DNA of 64,000 bases from Rhizobium sp. SEMIA4064 (lineage in GTDB: Bacteria > Pseudomonadota > Alphaproteobacteria > Rhizobiales > Rhizobiaceae): NCBI RefSeq assembly GCF_003025035.1, contig NZ_PYJN01000005.1:1-64000 (forward strand). The letters run 5' to 3'. Of the stretch, positions 36,786 to 45,749 are shown one piece after another. Made by a program: the position numbers and the translations under genes. Every line of letters starts with the position of its first letter. The stretch's first letter is position 1. The notes under the pieces are model-generated. The model had not been told where the DNA came from, did not search any database, and saw only the letters and a list, made by a program, of their open reading frames with translations.

Positions 36786-37229
36786 TTAAAAGCTGATGCG
36801 GTAACGAATGTGCCCGTCGCTCTCGACGTAGCTGTCATAGAGCTTACGGGCCGTGGCGTTGCTCTCTTCCGTATGCCAATAGAGCCGCGCCCAGGCGTTC
36901 TTTTTGCAGAGAGCGACGAGATCGTCCATCAGCGCCCGGCCGACGCCACGACCGCGCGTACTTTGATCGACGAACAGATCTTCCAGATAGCAATCCGGCG
37001 TACGCACCCAGGTGCCTTCATGGGTCAGGCAGAGCGTGAAACCCTTGACCTCCCCATCGACTTCGGCGATGCGCATGAAGATGGCGGACGCCGGATCGAA
37101 GACCCGGCGCCATGTCTTGTCGGTGATATCAGGCGCGATGCCGACACGGTAGAAGGCGAGATAGTCGGCCCAGAGCTCGCGCCAGCGGATTTCGTCTTCG
37201 GGCTTGGCATCGCGGATCACCACGGTCAT
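36786..37229 (-). CDS. GNAT family N-acetyltransferase
   Basis: A 147-residue acetyltransferase. The acyl-CoA signature is LEDLFVDQSTRGRGVGRALMDDLVALCKK, with the R-x-x-G-x-G loop, then LYWHTEESNATARKLYDSYVESDGHIRY. The sequence resembles the group of amine acetyltransferases near diamine/thialysine acetyltransferases. It converges on the M15-like gene and is followed, reading upstream, by a second aldo/keto reductase 19 bases away, so the two may be co-transcribed. Confidence 0.88.
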   Translation of the reverse strand: MTVVIRDAKPEDEIRWRELWADYLAFYRVGIAPDITDKTWRRVFDPASAIFMRIAEVDGEVKGFTLCLTHEGTWVRTPDCYLEDLFVDQSTRGRGVGRALMDDLVALCKKNAWARLYWHTEESNATARKLYDSYVESDGHIRYRISF

Positions 37230-37248
37230 CGGTTCATTCCCGTCTGTT

Positions 37249-38199
37249 TTATGCGCCGGCTTTGTCGAGCAGGCTCATGGCTTCGTCGGAAAGCGAAAGC
37301 TTCGCCGAATTGATCAGCGCGTCGAGCTGGCTGAGGCTGGTGGCGCTGGCGATCGGCGCTGTGACGCCGCGTTTGCGCAGCAGCCAGGCAAGTGCGACAT
37401 CGGCTGGCGTCGACTTGGTTTCCGCGGCAACTGTATCGAGCGCGGCGAGAACGCGGAAGCCCTTGTCGTTGAGGTAAGACGCGACGCGGTTTTCGCGCGC
37501 CCGGCCTTCGGTATCGGCCTTGCTGCGGTATTTGCCGGTGAGGAAGCCGGCCGCGAGGCTGAAATAGGTGATGACGCCGATCTCCTCTTTCACGCAGAGA
37601 TCGGCAAGCGGGCCTTCAAAGCTTTCGCGCGCATAGAGATTATATTCCGGCTGCAGCACGTCGTAACGCGGCAGGCCGGCCTTGGCGGCGGCGTCGAACG
37701 AGGCTTGCAACTGCTCCGCATTGAGGTTGGAGCAGCCGGCATGGCGGATCTTGCCCTGTTCTTTCAGCTTGGCATAGGCGCTGAGCGTCTCCTCATGCGG
37801 CGTTTCCGGGTCCGGCCAGTGCGAGAGATAGAGATCGATATAGTCGGTCTGCAGCCGCTTCAGCGAATCCTCGACCGCCCGCAGGATGTAATTCGCCTTC
37901 AGCCCCTTCTTGCCGGGACCCATTTCCGAACCGACCTTGGTGATGATGATGGCCTTGTCGCGGGCGATGCGGCCCCGCTTCAGCCACTTGCCGATGATTT
38001 CCTCGGAATCGCCGCCCTTGTTGCCGGGAACCCAGCTTGAATAGACGTCGGCTGTATCGATCGTGTTGAAGCCGGCACCGAAGAAGGCGTCGAGCAGAGC
38101 GTAGGAAGTCTTCTCATCGGCCGTCCAGCCGAAGACATTGCCGCCGAAGACGATCGGCGCGGTGAAAAGATCGGTTCGTCCAAGCTTGCGCATTTCCAT
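37249..38199 (-). CDS. Aldo/keto reductase
   Basis: A 316-residue (beta/alpha)8 reductase. Tetrad: Asp48 and Tyr53 in TIDTADVYSSW, Lys88 in IITKVGS and His127 in LYLSHWPDP. It belongs to the voltage-channel-beta-like/YajO-type group with a long loop after Tyr53. Start ATG 38199 is preceded by GGAGAG; upstream codons lack support. It is 19 bases upstream of the GNAT gene in the same direction. Substrate unknown. Confidence 0.9.
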   Translation of the reverse strand: MEMRKLGRTDLFTAPIVFGGNVFGWTADEKTSYALLDAFFGAGFNTIDTADVYSSWVPGNKGGDSEEIIGKWLKRGRIARDKAIIITKVGSEMGPGKKGLKANYILRAVEDSLKRLQTDYIDLYLSHWPDPETPHEETLSAYAKLKEQGKIRHAGCSNLNAEQLQASFDAAAKAGLPRYDVLQPEYNLYARESFEGPLADLCVKEEIGVITYFSLAAGFLTGKYRSKADTEGRARENRVASYLNDKGFRVLAALDTVAAETKSTPADVALAWLLRKRGVTAPIASATSLSQLDALINSAKLSLSDEAMSLLDKAGA

Positions 38200-38309
38200 G
38201 GTGGCTCTCCAAATTATCTGAGCAAAAACCGGCATCGAAAAGGCCGGAAAGGGAGGGGACGTCGATGCAAGTTATCGTCCTACCATTGGAAATGCCACTA
38301 ACGATTATT

Positions 38310-39302
38310 TTATTCGGCCGCCGACCGTCGGTAATGGCTGGGCGACAGCTCATTATATTTCGACCAGACGCGCCGCATGTGCCGCGGCGAGGCGAAACCG
38401 GATTTTTCCGCCACGCGCTCCATGTCCAGCCGCGAATTGGCAAGCACATCGCGGGCGAGCGTGACGCGCATCAGATTGACATAGGCGGTCACCGAAAGCC
38501 CGGCATGCTCCTGAAACAGCCGGGAAATATGCCGCGCGCTCATCGCACCGATGCCGGCAAGCTCCGCGAGCGACCAACCATGGGCGGGATCGGCCATGAT
38601 CGCATCCTGAACGCGGTGAATGGCGGGATGCACATGATTGCGGCCGCTGAGCCAGGGCGAAAGCTGCGGGTCAGCGCCCGTGCGGCGCATGTAGACGACC
38701 ATGTGGCGGGCGATCGTCAGCGCCGTCACCGGCGAGGTGAGCTTGGAGACGATGTGCAGCATCAGGTCCGTGCCGGTTGAGATGCCGGCGCTGGAATAGC
38801 GCTCGCGGTCCTCGACATAGAGCCGGTTGTCGAGAACCCGCGCAGTGGGAGCATAGTGCTGGACCTCCTCGATACAGGCTGCGTGCGTCGTGCAGGCGTA
38901 TCCTTCGAGCAGGCCAGCGCGGGCGGCAAGCACAGCGCCTGAGCAGATGGTGATGAGGGTGACGCCCGGGCGGATCGATGTCCTCAGCCAGGTGGCGAGC
39001 AGCCCGTTCTCCTCTTCTATGTCGCCAGCGTCGGATGGCGGTGTGACGCTGCCGGAGACGACGACCAGGGCGCCCTCGGGAATGCAATCGGGCACCGGCA
39101 GGAGATCGGCGACCGTCAGGCCGATCGAGGTCGTCTGCGTCGGGCGGGCGGCAATGAAGCGGTAATCGAACAGGATATCCTCCTGTTCGATATTGGCGCG
39201 GCGCAGAACCTCCACCGGCCCCGCGACATCCATCAGCAGCGTGTAGGGCGGCAGGAGGACATAGACGGGAATGACCCGGAGGTATCTGTCGCCTTGGTTC
39301 AT
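38310..39302 (-). CDS. GlxA-family AraC-type transcriptional regulator
   Basis: A 330-residue regulator. N-terminal part (about 10-190) is a DJ-1/PfpI-like domain with the elbow TICSGAVLAARAGLL; the C-terminal part has two AraC helix-turn-helix units (SLAELAGIGAMSARHISRLFQEH and MERVAEKSGFASPRHMRRVWSKY). The start codon overlaps the stop of the isochorismatase-family gene (ATGA), so translation is coupled. It probably regulates that operon or amide/amine catabolism; the ligand is unknown. Confidence 0.9.
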   Translation of the reverse strand: MNQGDRYLRVIPVYVLLPPYTLLMDVAGPVEVLRRANIEQEDILFDYRFIAARPTQTTSIGLTVADLLPVPDCIPEGALVVVSGSVTPPSDAGDIEEENGLLATWLRTSIRPGVTLITICSGAVLAARAGLLEGYACTTHAACIEEVQHYAPTARVLDNRLYVEDRERYSSAGISTGTDLMLHIVSKLTSPVTALTIARHMVVYMRRTGADPQLSPWLSGRNHVHPAIHRVQDAIMADPAHGWSLAELAGIGAMSARHISRLFQEHAGLSVTAYVNLMRVTLARDVLANSRLDMERVAEKSGFASPRHMRRVWSKYNELSPSHYRRSAAE

Positions 39303-39865
39303 GCAGCACTCCTGATCGCCACGGATGCAAGCGCATCTTCCACGGTGGCGATGCGGGCGAAACGGCCCGATAGCACCAGCTCGGTGCGCTTCTTGATATC
39401 GTCGGCGCTGAACACCGTACCCGACGCATGCGTCATCGGGAAGGTCAGCGTCGCCTCGGTGACGTAGTCGACATCGTAGCCGAGGTCGGAGGCGTGGCGC
39501 GTCGTCGTTTCGCAGCATTGCTCGGTGCGGATGCCGGAAACGATGAGCTTGCGGATGCCGTTTTCCACCAGCCAGACATCGAGACCGGACCCCACGAGCG
39601 CGGAATGGCGGGATTTGTGGAATACCGCGTCAGCCTCGAGCGTAATCTCCTCGAGCTTGCGGACATAGCCGCTTGCCAGGCTGAAATGATCGTCGCCGTC
39701 GACATGAAAAATCTGGACCACCGGAATGCCACGGGCCTTGGCGCCGTCGATCAAAGCCTGCAGCCGGTCTACGAAATCCGGCAGGTCGTCCGCTTGCCAG
39801 TAAGGGCGCTGGCGAAAGGATTCCTGAACATCGATAACCAGCAAAGCAGTGTCGGCATAGGACAT
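39299..39865 (-). CDS. Isochorismatase-family cysteine hydrolase
   Basis: A 188-residue hydrolase of the isochorismatase-like fold. Triad: Asp12 in LLVIDVQESF, Lys84 in FHKSRHSAL and Cys117 in GIRTEQCCETT, with the expected cis-peptide region before it. Family members hydrolyse isochorismate, nicotinamide or other amides; no signature points to a specific one. Its end overlaps the start of the GlxA-type regulator by 4 bases, so the two form one operon with coupled translation. Confidence 0.9.
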   Translation of the reverse strand: MSYADTALLVIDVQESFRQRPYWQADDLPDFVDRLQALIDGAKARGIPVVQIFHVDGDDHFSLASGYVRKLEEITLEADAVFHKSRHSALVGSGLDVWLVENGIRKLIVSGIRTEQCCETTTRHASDLGYDVDYVTEATLTFPMTHASGTVFSADDIKKRTELVLSGRFARIATVEDALASVAIRSAA

Positions 39866-40181
39866 TTTCGTATCTCCTGTGATTGAAGGATAGCCGAAGC
39901 TAGATCCATAGCGCTAGCCACAAAAGCCACATGCCGGACAAAATGAGGACAAATCCGGCCATCGAAATTCTCAGAACGATGGCGAGTTTCTGGCTTGGGG
40001 TTGCTCGATGGCATTGCACCTTGGATAAGGGCCGAATACAGTTGCCTCCGGTTCTATCGCGAGCGAGATGACCCATCGTTTCGTTCCATCCATCACTTTC
40101 ACAAGGTCCTATCCGAAAGCCGCTCTGCGCTTTCTGCCCTGCGGTTGTTTGCTTCGGGATCGTGCTCCAGGAGGAAAAGTC
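39866..40181. other. Intergenic region, divergent genes
   Basis: No gene is supported. A GCTAG/CTAGC pair and a GCCGGA/TCCGGC pair (between about 39895 and 39960) could be regulator sites for the isochorismatase operon. The part near 40160-40180 holds the AGGAGG ribosome site of the following oxidoreductase gene. Confidence 0.4.
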
Positions 40182-41168
40182 ATGCTGCGTTTCGGAATCT
40201 TATCGACCGCAAAGATCGGCCGCGAACTGGTCGTGCCGGCCATTCAGGATGCGGAAAATTGCGTGGTGACGGCGATCGCCAGCCGTGACCTTGCACGCGC
40301 TCGCGAAATGGCGGACCGCTTCTCCGTGCCGCATGCTTTTGGCTCCTACGAGGAAATGCTCGCCTCGGATAAGATCGACGCCGTCTATATTCCGCTGCCG
40401 ACCTCGCAGCATGTCGAATGGACGATCAAGGCGGCCGATGCCGGCAAGCATGTCCTCTGCGAAAAGCCGATTGCGCTGAAGGCCGATGAGATCGACAGCC
40501 TGATCGCTGCCCGCGACCGCAACAAGGTGCTGGTGACGGAAGCCTATATGGTCACCTATACGCCGGTCTGGCAGAAAGTGCGCTCGCTGCTGGCAGCCGG
40601 CGCCATCGGCCGGTTGCGTCATATTCAGGGCGCCTTCACCTATTTCAACCGCGATGCCGGCAACATGCGCAACATCCCGGAACTCGGCGGCGGCGGCCTG
40701 CCCGATATCGGCGTCTATCCGATGATCAGCACCCGCTTCGTCACTGGTCGCGAGCCCCTGCGCATCCAGGCGGTCACAGAGCGCGATCCGGAATTCAGCA
40801 CGGATATCTACTCCAGCGTCAAGGCTGATTTCGGCGATTTCGAAATGACCTTCTATATCTCGACGCAGATGGCTGCCCGCCAGGTCATGGTTTTCCACGG
40901 TACGGACGGTTTCATCGAGGTGAAATCCCCCTTCAATGCCGATCGCTACGGCGCCGAAGAGCTGGAGCTGACCAATCGCAACCATTCGGAATCACAGATC
41001 TTCCGTTTCCCCGACAGCCGTCAGTACAAGCGTGAGGCGGAAGCTTTTGCCTCGGCGGCATTGGGTAAGGATGCGGAAGTCGTGACGCTCGAAAGTTCGA
41101 AGCTCAATCAGAAGGTCATCGATGCCATCTATCGCGCCAGCGAGAAGGATGGCTGGGAACCGGTGTGA
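40182..41168 (+). CDS. Gfo/Idh/MocA family oxidoreductase
   Basis: A 328-residue NAD(P)-dependent dehydrogenase. The Rossmann N-terminus is [18 protein letters not shown]; the catalytic Lys95 is in the CEKPIAL motif; the C-terminal alpha/beta domain begins at [13 protein letters not shown] and includes [14 protein letters not shown] with the Asp-x3-Tyr pattern. Acts on a sugar or polyol-like substrate, not identifiable. Start ATG 40182 has AGGAGG upstream. Stands alone before the GtrA gene, which converges. Confidence 0.93.
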   Translation: MLRFGILSTAKIGRELVVPAIQDAENCVVTAIASRDLARAREMADRFSVPHAFGSYEEMLASDKIDAVYIPLPTSQHVEWTIKAADAGKHVLCEKPIALKADEIDSLIAARDRNKVLVTEAYMVTYTPVWQKVRSLLAAGAIGRLRHIQGAFTYFNRDAGNMRNIPELGGGGLPDIGVYPMISTRFVTGREPLRIQAVTERDPEFSTDIYSSVKADFGDFEMTFYISTQMAARQVMVFHGTDGFIEVKSPFNADRYGAEELELTNRNHSESQIFRFPDSRQYKREAEAFASAALGKDAEVVTLESSKLNQKVIDAIYRASEKDGWEPV

Positions 41169-41177
41169 GTTGGTTCC

Positions 41178-41564
41178 TCAAGGATTTTGTCGGTGGCGGA
41201 AGACGAAGCGTGAATAGCCGAAGAAGCTGAACGCAGTCGCGGCCGCCGACGCCAGGATCAGCGCGATGATCGGCCGGAGCGTCGGCATGGAGACGAGCAG
41301 CGAGCTGAACAGGGCGTAGTTCAGCAGTGCCGAGGTCAGACCGACCGAACCATAGCGGAAGCCTTCAGCCGCAAGCGAGCGATTGGAACGGCCGAAGGTG
41401 AAATTGCGGTTGAGAAACCAGGTCGCGAGCAGCGCACTCGGTATGGAAAGGGCGCGGCCGACGAATGGGCCGAAGGGCGTGAACCAAAGCAGCAAATGCA
41501 GCACGCCCGCATCGACCACGAAGCCAACGCCGCCGGCGATCAGGAAGCGCAGAAGCTTCTTCAT
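41178..41564 (-). CDS. GtrA family membrane protein
   Basis: A 128-residue protein with four predicted transmembrane segments (FLIAGGVGFVVDAGVLHLLL, VGRALSIPSALLATWFLN, and two near the C-terminus). GtrA-type proteins flip or help deliver undecaprenyl-linked or similar sugars for cell-surface glycosylation. The start overlaps the stop of the upstream GT2 gene by 4 bases, a typical GT2-GtrA pair. Confidence 0.88.
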   Translation of the reverse strand: MKKLLRFLIAGGVGFVVDAGVLHLLLWFTPFGPFVGRALSIPSALLATWFLNRNFTFGRSNRSLAAEGFRYGSVGLTSALLNYALFSSLLVSMPTLRPIIALILASAAATAFSFFGYSRFVFRHRQNP

Positions 41565-42607
41565 GCAGCCTTGGCCTTTTTCCGCCGGCTCGCCGGCTTT
41601 TCATGTTCGGCGATATAGACCGTTTGCTCGTCGCCAATCTGCCGGGATACCGGTTTGGCCAAGCTCATATAGTGGATGCGAAGCTGTTCGGCGCGGGCGC
41701 GGGCGACGGAATCGAGGATCAGCCCGGCTGTGAACATCATGATGGAAATCATCATCAATGCCATGGACAGCACCCAGGTGGGCATGCGGGCGACCAGGCC
41801 GGTTTCGAAATATTCGACAAAGACGGGGATCATGAAGCCGATGCTCGCCTCCATGAAAATGGCGCTCAAAATGCCGAAGAAGGCGAAGGGTCGCGTTTCC
41901 TTCATCAGCATCGCGAACATCCAGAGGATCTTCCAGCCGTCGCGGAAGGTCGAAAGCTTGGAGTGCGAACCCTCAGGCCGGCGACCGTAATCGAGTTCCA
42001 ATTCGCTGACGGGCAGCTTCAGCCGCGAGGCATGCACCGACATTTCCGTTTCGATCTCGAAACCGCCGGATACGGCCGGGAAACTCTTGACGAAGCGCCG
42101 GGAGAAAGCGCGATAGCCGGAGAAAATATCGGTGAAGTCGGTGCCGAAGATCGTCCGGTAAAGCCAGTTGAAGATCCGGTTGCCGAAGGCATGACCCTGC
42201 CGGCCGGCATCGTCGTGCACACCACGGCGCGTGCCCACCACCATGTCGGAACCTTCGGTCAGCAGCGTGCGGATCAATTCCTCCGCATCCTCGGGCGCAT
42301 AGGTGCCGTCACCGTCGGCCATGAGGTAGATGTCTGCGTCGATATCGGCAAACATGCGGCGCACCACATGTCCCTTGCCCTGGCGGCGCTCGCGCACGAC
42401 GGTCGCGCCGGCAAGCATGGCTTGCAGCGCCGTCCCGTCGGTGGAGTTGTTGTCATAAACGTAGATGCGAGCCTTTGGCAGCGCCTCGCGAAAGCCGCGC
42501 ACGACTTGGCCGATCGTTGCGGCCTCATTGTAGCAGGGCAGGAGAACGGCGATGTTCAGGTTCTCACTCCACATGGTTTCTGGCCAATTCTTACGCATGA
42601 CGTTCAC
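41561..42607 (-). CDS. Glycosyltransferase family 2 with C-terminal membrane segments
   Basis: A 348-residue enzyme of the polyprenyl-phosphate sugar transferase type (dolichol-phosphate mannosyltransferase/GtrB-like). The GT-A domain has LLPCYNEAATIGQVVRG, YDNNSTDGT and MADGDGTYAPEDAE with the DxD site. Two membrane helices (FFGILSAIFMEASIGFMIPV and LSMALMMISIMMFTAGLIL) follow before a basic C-tail. It would load a sugar onto a lipid carrier for GtrA to flip. GTG 42607 is used, with GAGG six bases upstream; ATG 42598 is possible. Confidence 0.9.
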   Translation of the reverse strand: MNVMRKNWPETMWSENLNIAVLLPCYNEAATIGQVVRGFREALPKARIYVYDNNSTDGTALQAMLAGATVVRERRQGKGHVVRRMFADIDADIYLMADGDGTYAPEDAEELIRTLLTEGSDMVVGTRRGVHDDAGRQGHAFGNRIFNWLYRTIFGTDFTDIFSGYRAFSRRFVKSFPAVSGGFEIETEMSVHASRLKLPVSELELDYGRRPEGSHSKLSTFRDGWKILWMFAMLMKETRPFAFFGILSAIFMEASIGFMIPVFVEYFETGLVARMPTWVLSMALMMISIMMFTAGLILDSVARARAEQLRIHYMSLAKPVSRQIGDEQTVYIAEHEKPASRRKKAKAA

Positions 42608-42816
42608 TTGAGGCCTCGACGGATAATTTGGATGAGAACTTATCCCGCTGCGCGTTAATAAGACCCTATGGCTGCGGGTGAAAAATGGCAGGTTGTGATC
42701 TCCGCGGGAACATTATCGTGATATCGGCTGCAGCGCGGCCTGGCTTTACCCTTTCTTGATTGGCAGCCGTTAGCGTGGCGCCCTTGCATGTCCTTCAAAC
42801 ACGGGGTTTCATCGAA

Positions 42817-44652
42817 ATGGTGCAGGCGGTGGGAATATCGCGCGGATCGGCATTGGCGGCCACGCAGACGGCGCCTTCGCGCTGGTCGCGGCTATGGCTC
42901 GTCGCGCTGATCTACAGCCTGATCATCATCGCCGCCCTGCTGATCCTCAATCGTCACGCCACGGACTATGTCGGGCCCGACAATGACGACATGATGCGTC
43001 TCGTCGAAGTGCGCGATTTCCTGGGAGGCCAGGGCTGGTTCGACATGGTGCAATACCGCCTCGGCCTCGATGGCGGCACGCTGATGCACTGGTCGCGTTT
43101 CATCGATTTGCCGATCGCCGGCCTGATTGCCTTCTTTCGGCTGTTTCTTACACCGGAAGGCGCGGAAGCAGCGGCGCTTACAGTTTGGCCGCTCATGCTC
43201 GTGCTGCCGCTGATGTTCTCCATGGGCCTCGCCGGGCGCCGCATCGCCGGCACGGAAGGCATGCATTTCTCGCTCGGTCTGACGGCGCTCTTCATTTTGG
43301 TGTCGAGCCGTTTCAAGCCGGGTTCCATCGATCATGACAATGTGCAGCTCGGGCTGGTCGCGCTCACCGTCGCCATGCTGGCCGACGAGACCTATAGGCC
43401 GCGTAATTTCGTCATCGCGGCCATCGCGCTTGCCATCGCCCTCGGCATCGGAGCGGAGACGACGCCGTTCGTCGCCGTCGCCTGCGTAGCGGTCGCCGGG
43501 CTCTGGGCCTGGGACGGCGAGATTTTCGCGCCCGCTGCCCGCGCCTTCGCCTTGACGCTGACGATCGCCGTCAGTGCTGCATTCTTGGCGCTGGTGCCGC
43601 CGCATCTCTATTCCGCAGTCACCTGCGACAATCTCTCGCTGGGCTTCTACAGCATCATCAGCATCGGCGGCGCCGGCCTGCTGCTATCAACACTGTTCGC
43701 CAGCCGTCTGTCGCGGCCCTGGCGTCTGGCGATGCTGGCGGCCAATGGCGCTGTCGTCTTCGCCACGACACTGGCGATCGCGCCGCAATGCCTGCGCAAT
43801 CCGCTCGCCGATCTCGACCCGTTGCTGGTTCAGCTATGGTTGAACAGCGTCTCCGAGGCGCAGTCGATCCTGTCCTTGTCCCGTAATCAGCCGGAAACGC
43901 TTGGTGCCTTCTATGCCACTGGCTTCATGGCGATCGTCGTCTGCCTCTTCCGCATGATGCGCGGCGAGCGCGCCCGGTTGCATTTCGTTCTTCTGGCTCT
44001 GGTGGGCGTCAATTGGATCATTGCGCTGGTGCAGGTGCGCGGTGCCGAGTTTTCCAATTTGCTCGCCATTCCGCCGCTCGCACTACTGCTTGCCGAACTT
44101 CGCCGCATCTCCGTCGCCGATACGGAAGATATGGGCGCAGCCTTCTTTTATGTCGCCGCCACGCTGCTCTCGGCACCCGCCGTCTGGGCCGTCGGCGGCG
44201 CACTTGCCAACAACGGCATCGCAAACAGTTTCTCCGCGCCGGTCGCCAAGGCGGAAGAGACGGGGGTATGCATCACAAAAGACGCGCTGGCGCCGCTCGC
44301 CGGTCTCGCTCCAGGTGTCGTTTCCGCGCCGTCCAACATGGGTTCGCCCATCCTGCGCTTCACGCCACATCGCGTGCTGTCCGGTCCCTATCATCGCGAT
44401 CAGGGTGGCATGCTGACCGAGTTGCACATCGGCCTGGCGGAACCGAAGGAGGCGGAAGCTTTCCTGCGCGGCGCCCATGTAACCTTGCTTGCCTTTTGCC
44501 CCAGCGACCCGCAGGTTGAAGAAGTTTCCAAGCTGAAGCCGGATGGGCTCTATGCTCAACTCAGCCAGGGGCATGTGCCAGCCTATCTTCAGCCGATCCC
44601 AGTGGCGGCGAAGTCGGATGTGCAGTTCTTCCGGTTCGCACCGACGGATTGA
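42817..44652 (+). CDS. GT-C-like polytopic membrane glycosyltransferase
   Basis: A large membrane protein of about 611 residues with around 10-12 transmembrane helices. An early loop contains DNDDMMRLVEVRDF, an acidic motif in the place where GT-C (GT39/PMT-like) enzymes hold their metal or catalytic Asp, and is followed by HWSRF. The C-terminal 130 residues are soluble. With the divergent GT2-GtrA pair next door, it may be the transferase using the lipid-linked sugar. Specific family is not certain. Start is put at ATG 42817, 14 bases after GGGG; the frame opens at 42760. Confidence 0.65.
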   Translation: MVQAVGISRGSALAATQTAPSRWSRLWLVALIYSLIIIAALLILNRHATDYVGPDNDDMMRLVEVRDFLGGQGWFDMVQYRLGLDGGTLMHWSRFIDLPIAGLIAFFRLFLTPEGAEAAALTVWPLMLVLPLMFSMGLAGRRIAGTEGMHFSLGLTALFILVSSRFKPGSIDHDNVQLGLVALTVAMLADETYRPRNFVIAAIALAIALGIGAETTPFVAVACVAVAGLWAWDGEIFAPAARAFALTLTIAVSAAFLALVPPHLYSAVTCDNLSLGFYSIISIGGAGLLLSTLFASRLSRPWRLAMLAANGAVVFATTLAIAPQCLRNPLADLDPLLVQLWLNSVSEAQSILSLSRNQPETLGAFYATGFMAIVVCLFRMMRGERARLHFVLLALVGVNWIIALVQVRGAEFSNLLAIPPLALLLAELRRISVADTEDMGAAFFYVAATLLSAPAVWAVGGALANNGIANSFSAPVAKAEETGVCITKDALAPLAGLAPGVVSAPSNMGSPILRFTPHRVLSGPYHRDQGGMLTELHIGLAEPKEAEAFLRGAHVTLLAFCPSDPQVEEVSKLKPDGLYAQLSQGHVPAYLQPIPVAAKSDVQFFRFAPTD

Positions 44653-44701
44653 CGGTGCCCCGATAGCCTGTGTTTTTTAGCTGTCTGATCAACGAGGCCT
44701 T

Positions 44702-45259
44702 ATGGAAGAGCAGCCGCCAGCAAGTGGATCGTCGAGCATTTTTCGCGAGGTGAGCGGGTGCTTCTTCCGTTCCGTGCTTGTCGAACGCCTCGATCATGTC
44801 CTCGATCCTCCGGACCAGACGAGTGCAGGCCGGTATCACCGGCTCGGTCAGCCAGCCCTCTATATGAGCGCTTCGCCGGAATGGGCGATCATGGCGATTT
44901 CAGGTTATATGCGCGAAGACGGTCGGCGACGTGTTGTTGTGCCGCTGATGGTGAGCAACGCGTTCGTGCTCGATCAGCATGATCAGCGGGCATGTGAACG
45001 GCTCGGCATCGATCGGAATGCCTCCAATCTACCCTGGCGCCCTGCATTGGCTGCCGGCGAGGAGCCGCCCTCATGGCGCACGGCCGATGCTGCGAGAGCA
45101 GCCGGTGCCGACGGCATCATCGATCGGTCAAGGCTGATCCCCGGTGGATGGCATCTCAATCTGTTTCGCTGGAACGCGTTCGGCGGTCCGTCCGTCGAGG
45201 TGAACGGTGACCCCGTTGAGATTACATTGTCCGAAGATGGCCCGAAGTGGGGGCTGTAG
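44702..45259 (+). CDS. RES domain-containing protein (no antitoxin partner)
   Basis: A 185-residue protein with the RES pattern: GRYHRLGQPALYMSASPEWAIMAI contains the conserved Arg, Tyr and the acidic residue after the serine. RES toxins degrade or phosphorylyse NAD+ and normally pair with a DUF2384 Xre-like antitoxin. None is beside this gene, so it is either a lone toxin-like protein or a housekeeping relative. It lies between a membrane glycosyltransferase gene and a small membrane protein gene of opposite strand. Start at 44702 is provisional. Confidence 0.6.
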   Translation: MEEQPPASGSSSIFREVSGCFFRSVLVERLDHVLDPPDQTSAGRYHRLGQPALYMSASPEWAIMAISGYMREDGRRRVVVPLMVSNAFVLDQHDQRACERLGIDRNASNLPWRPALAAGEEPPSWRTADAARAAGADGIIDRSRLIPGGWHLNLFRWNAFGGPSVEVNGDPVEITLSEDGPKWGL

Positions 45260-45287
45260 CCAAAGCTTTGTGCCACGAACGCCCGGA

Positions 45288-45515
45288 TCAGGCCCGGCGC
45301 TGCTCAAGCCTGTCAAGCGTGACGAGATAACCGATGAAGCCGAGGTTATAGCCGCCGAGCGCAACGAACAAGGTCATCAGAGGCGGCGGAACCGCGGAGG
45401 CGGCAACGGCTGCCATGAAGGCGATGCTGACCAGGGCCGCGCCCAGGATCGAGCCGATCGCCGAACGCTGCAGGCCGGCCGCAATTCCGATGATCATGGC
45501 GGTTACGAATATCAT
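45288..45515 (-). CDS. Small membrane protein, unknown function
   Basis: A 75-residue protein with two or three hydrophobic segments (MIFVTAMIIGIAAGL, ILGAALVSIAFMAAVAASAV and LFVALGGYNLGFIGYLVTL) and a short basic end. A strong GAGGAGG site precedes ATG 45515. No family is recognised. It is transcribed toward the RES-domain gene. Confidence 0.65.
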   Translation of the reverse strand: MIFVTAMIIGIAAGLQRSAIGSILGAALVSIAFMAAVAASAVPPPLMTLFVALGGYNLGFIGYLVTLDRLEQRRA

Positions 45516-45749
45516 CGCTCCACCTCCTCTTTACCAAAAACAAGTTTGCACAGAATTGCACGCGGATGGCTAAGAAAGGCTTTGTGGACAAGGTTAACGC
45601 ATGATGAAGCTCATTGTGCCATGCGTCCTGTTGGGACGGGCAAAGACGCATCAGCGCTTTAGATCTGCGCATAATCCTTTCCTCAAATCGATTCCGATTT
45701 AAGGGGTATATGGCTCCGCATTTGCGGCGACTTCGGATAAAAAGACCGT

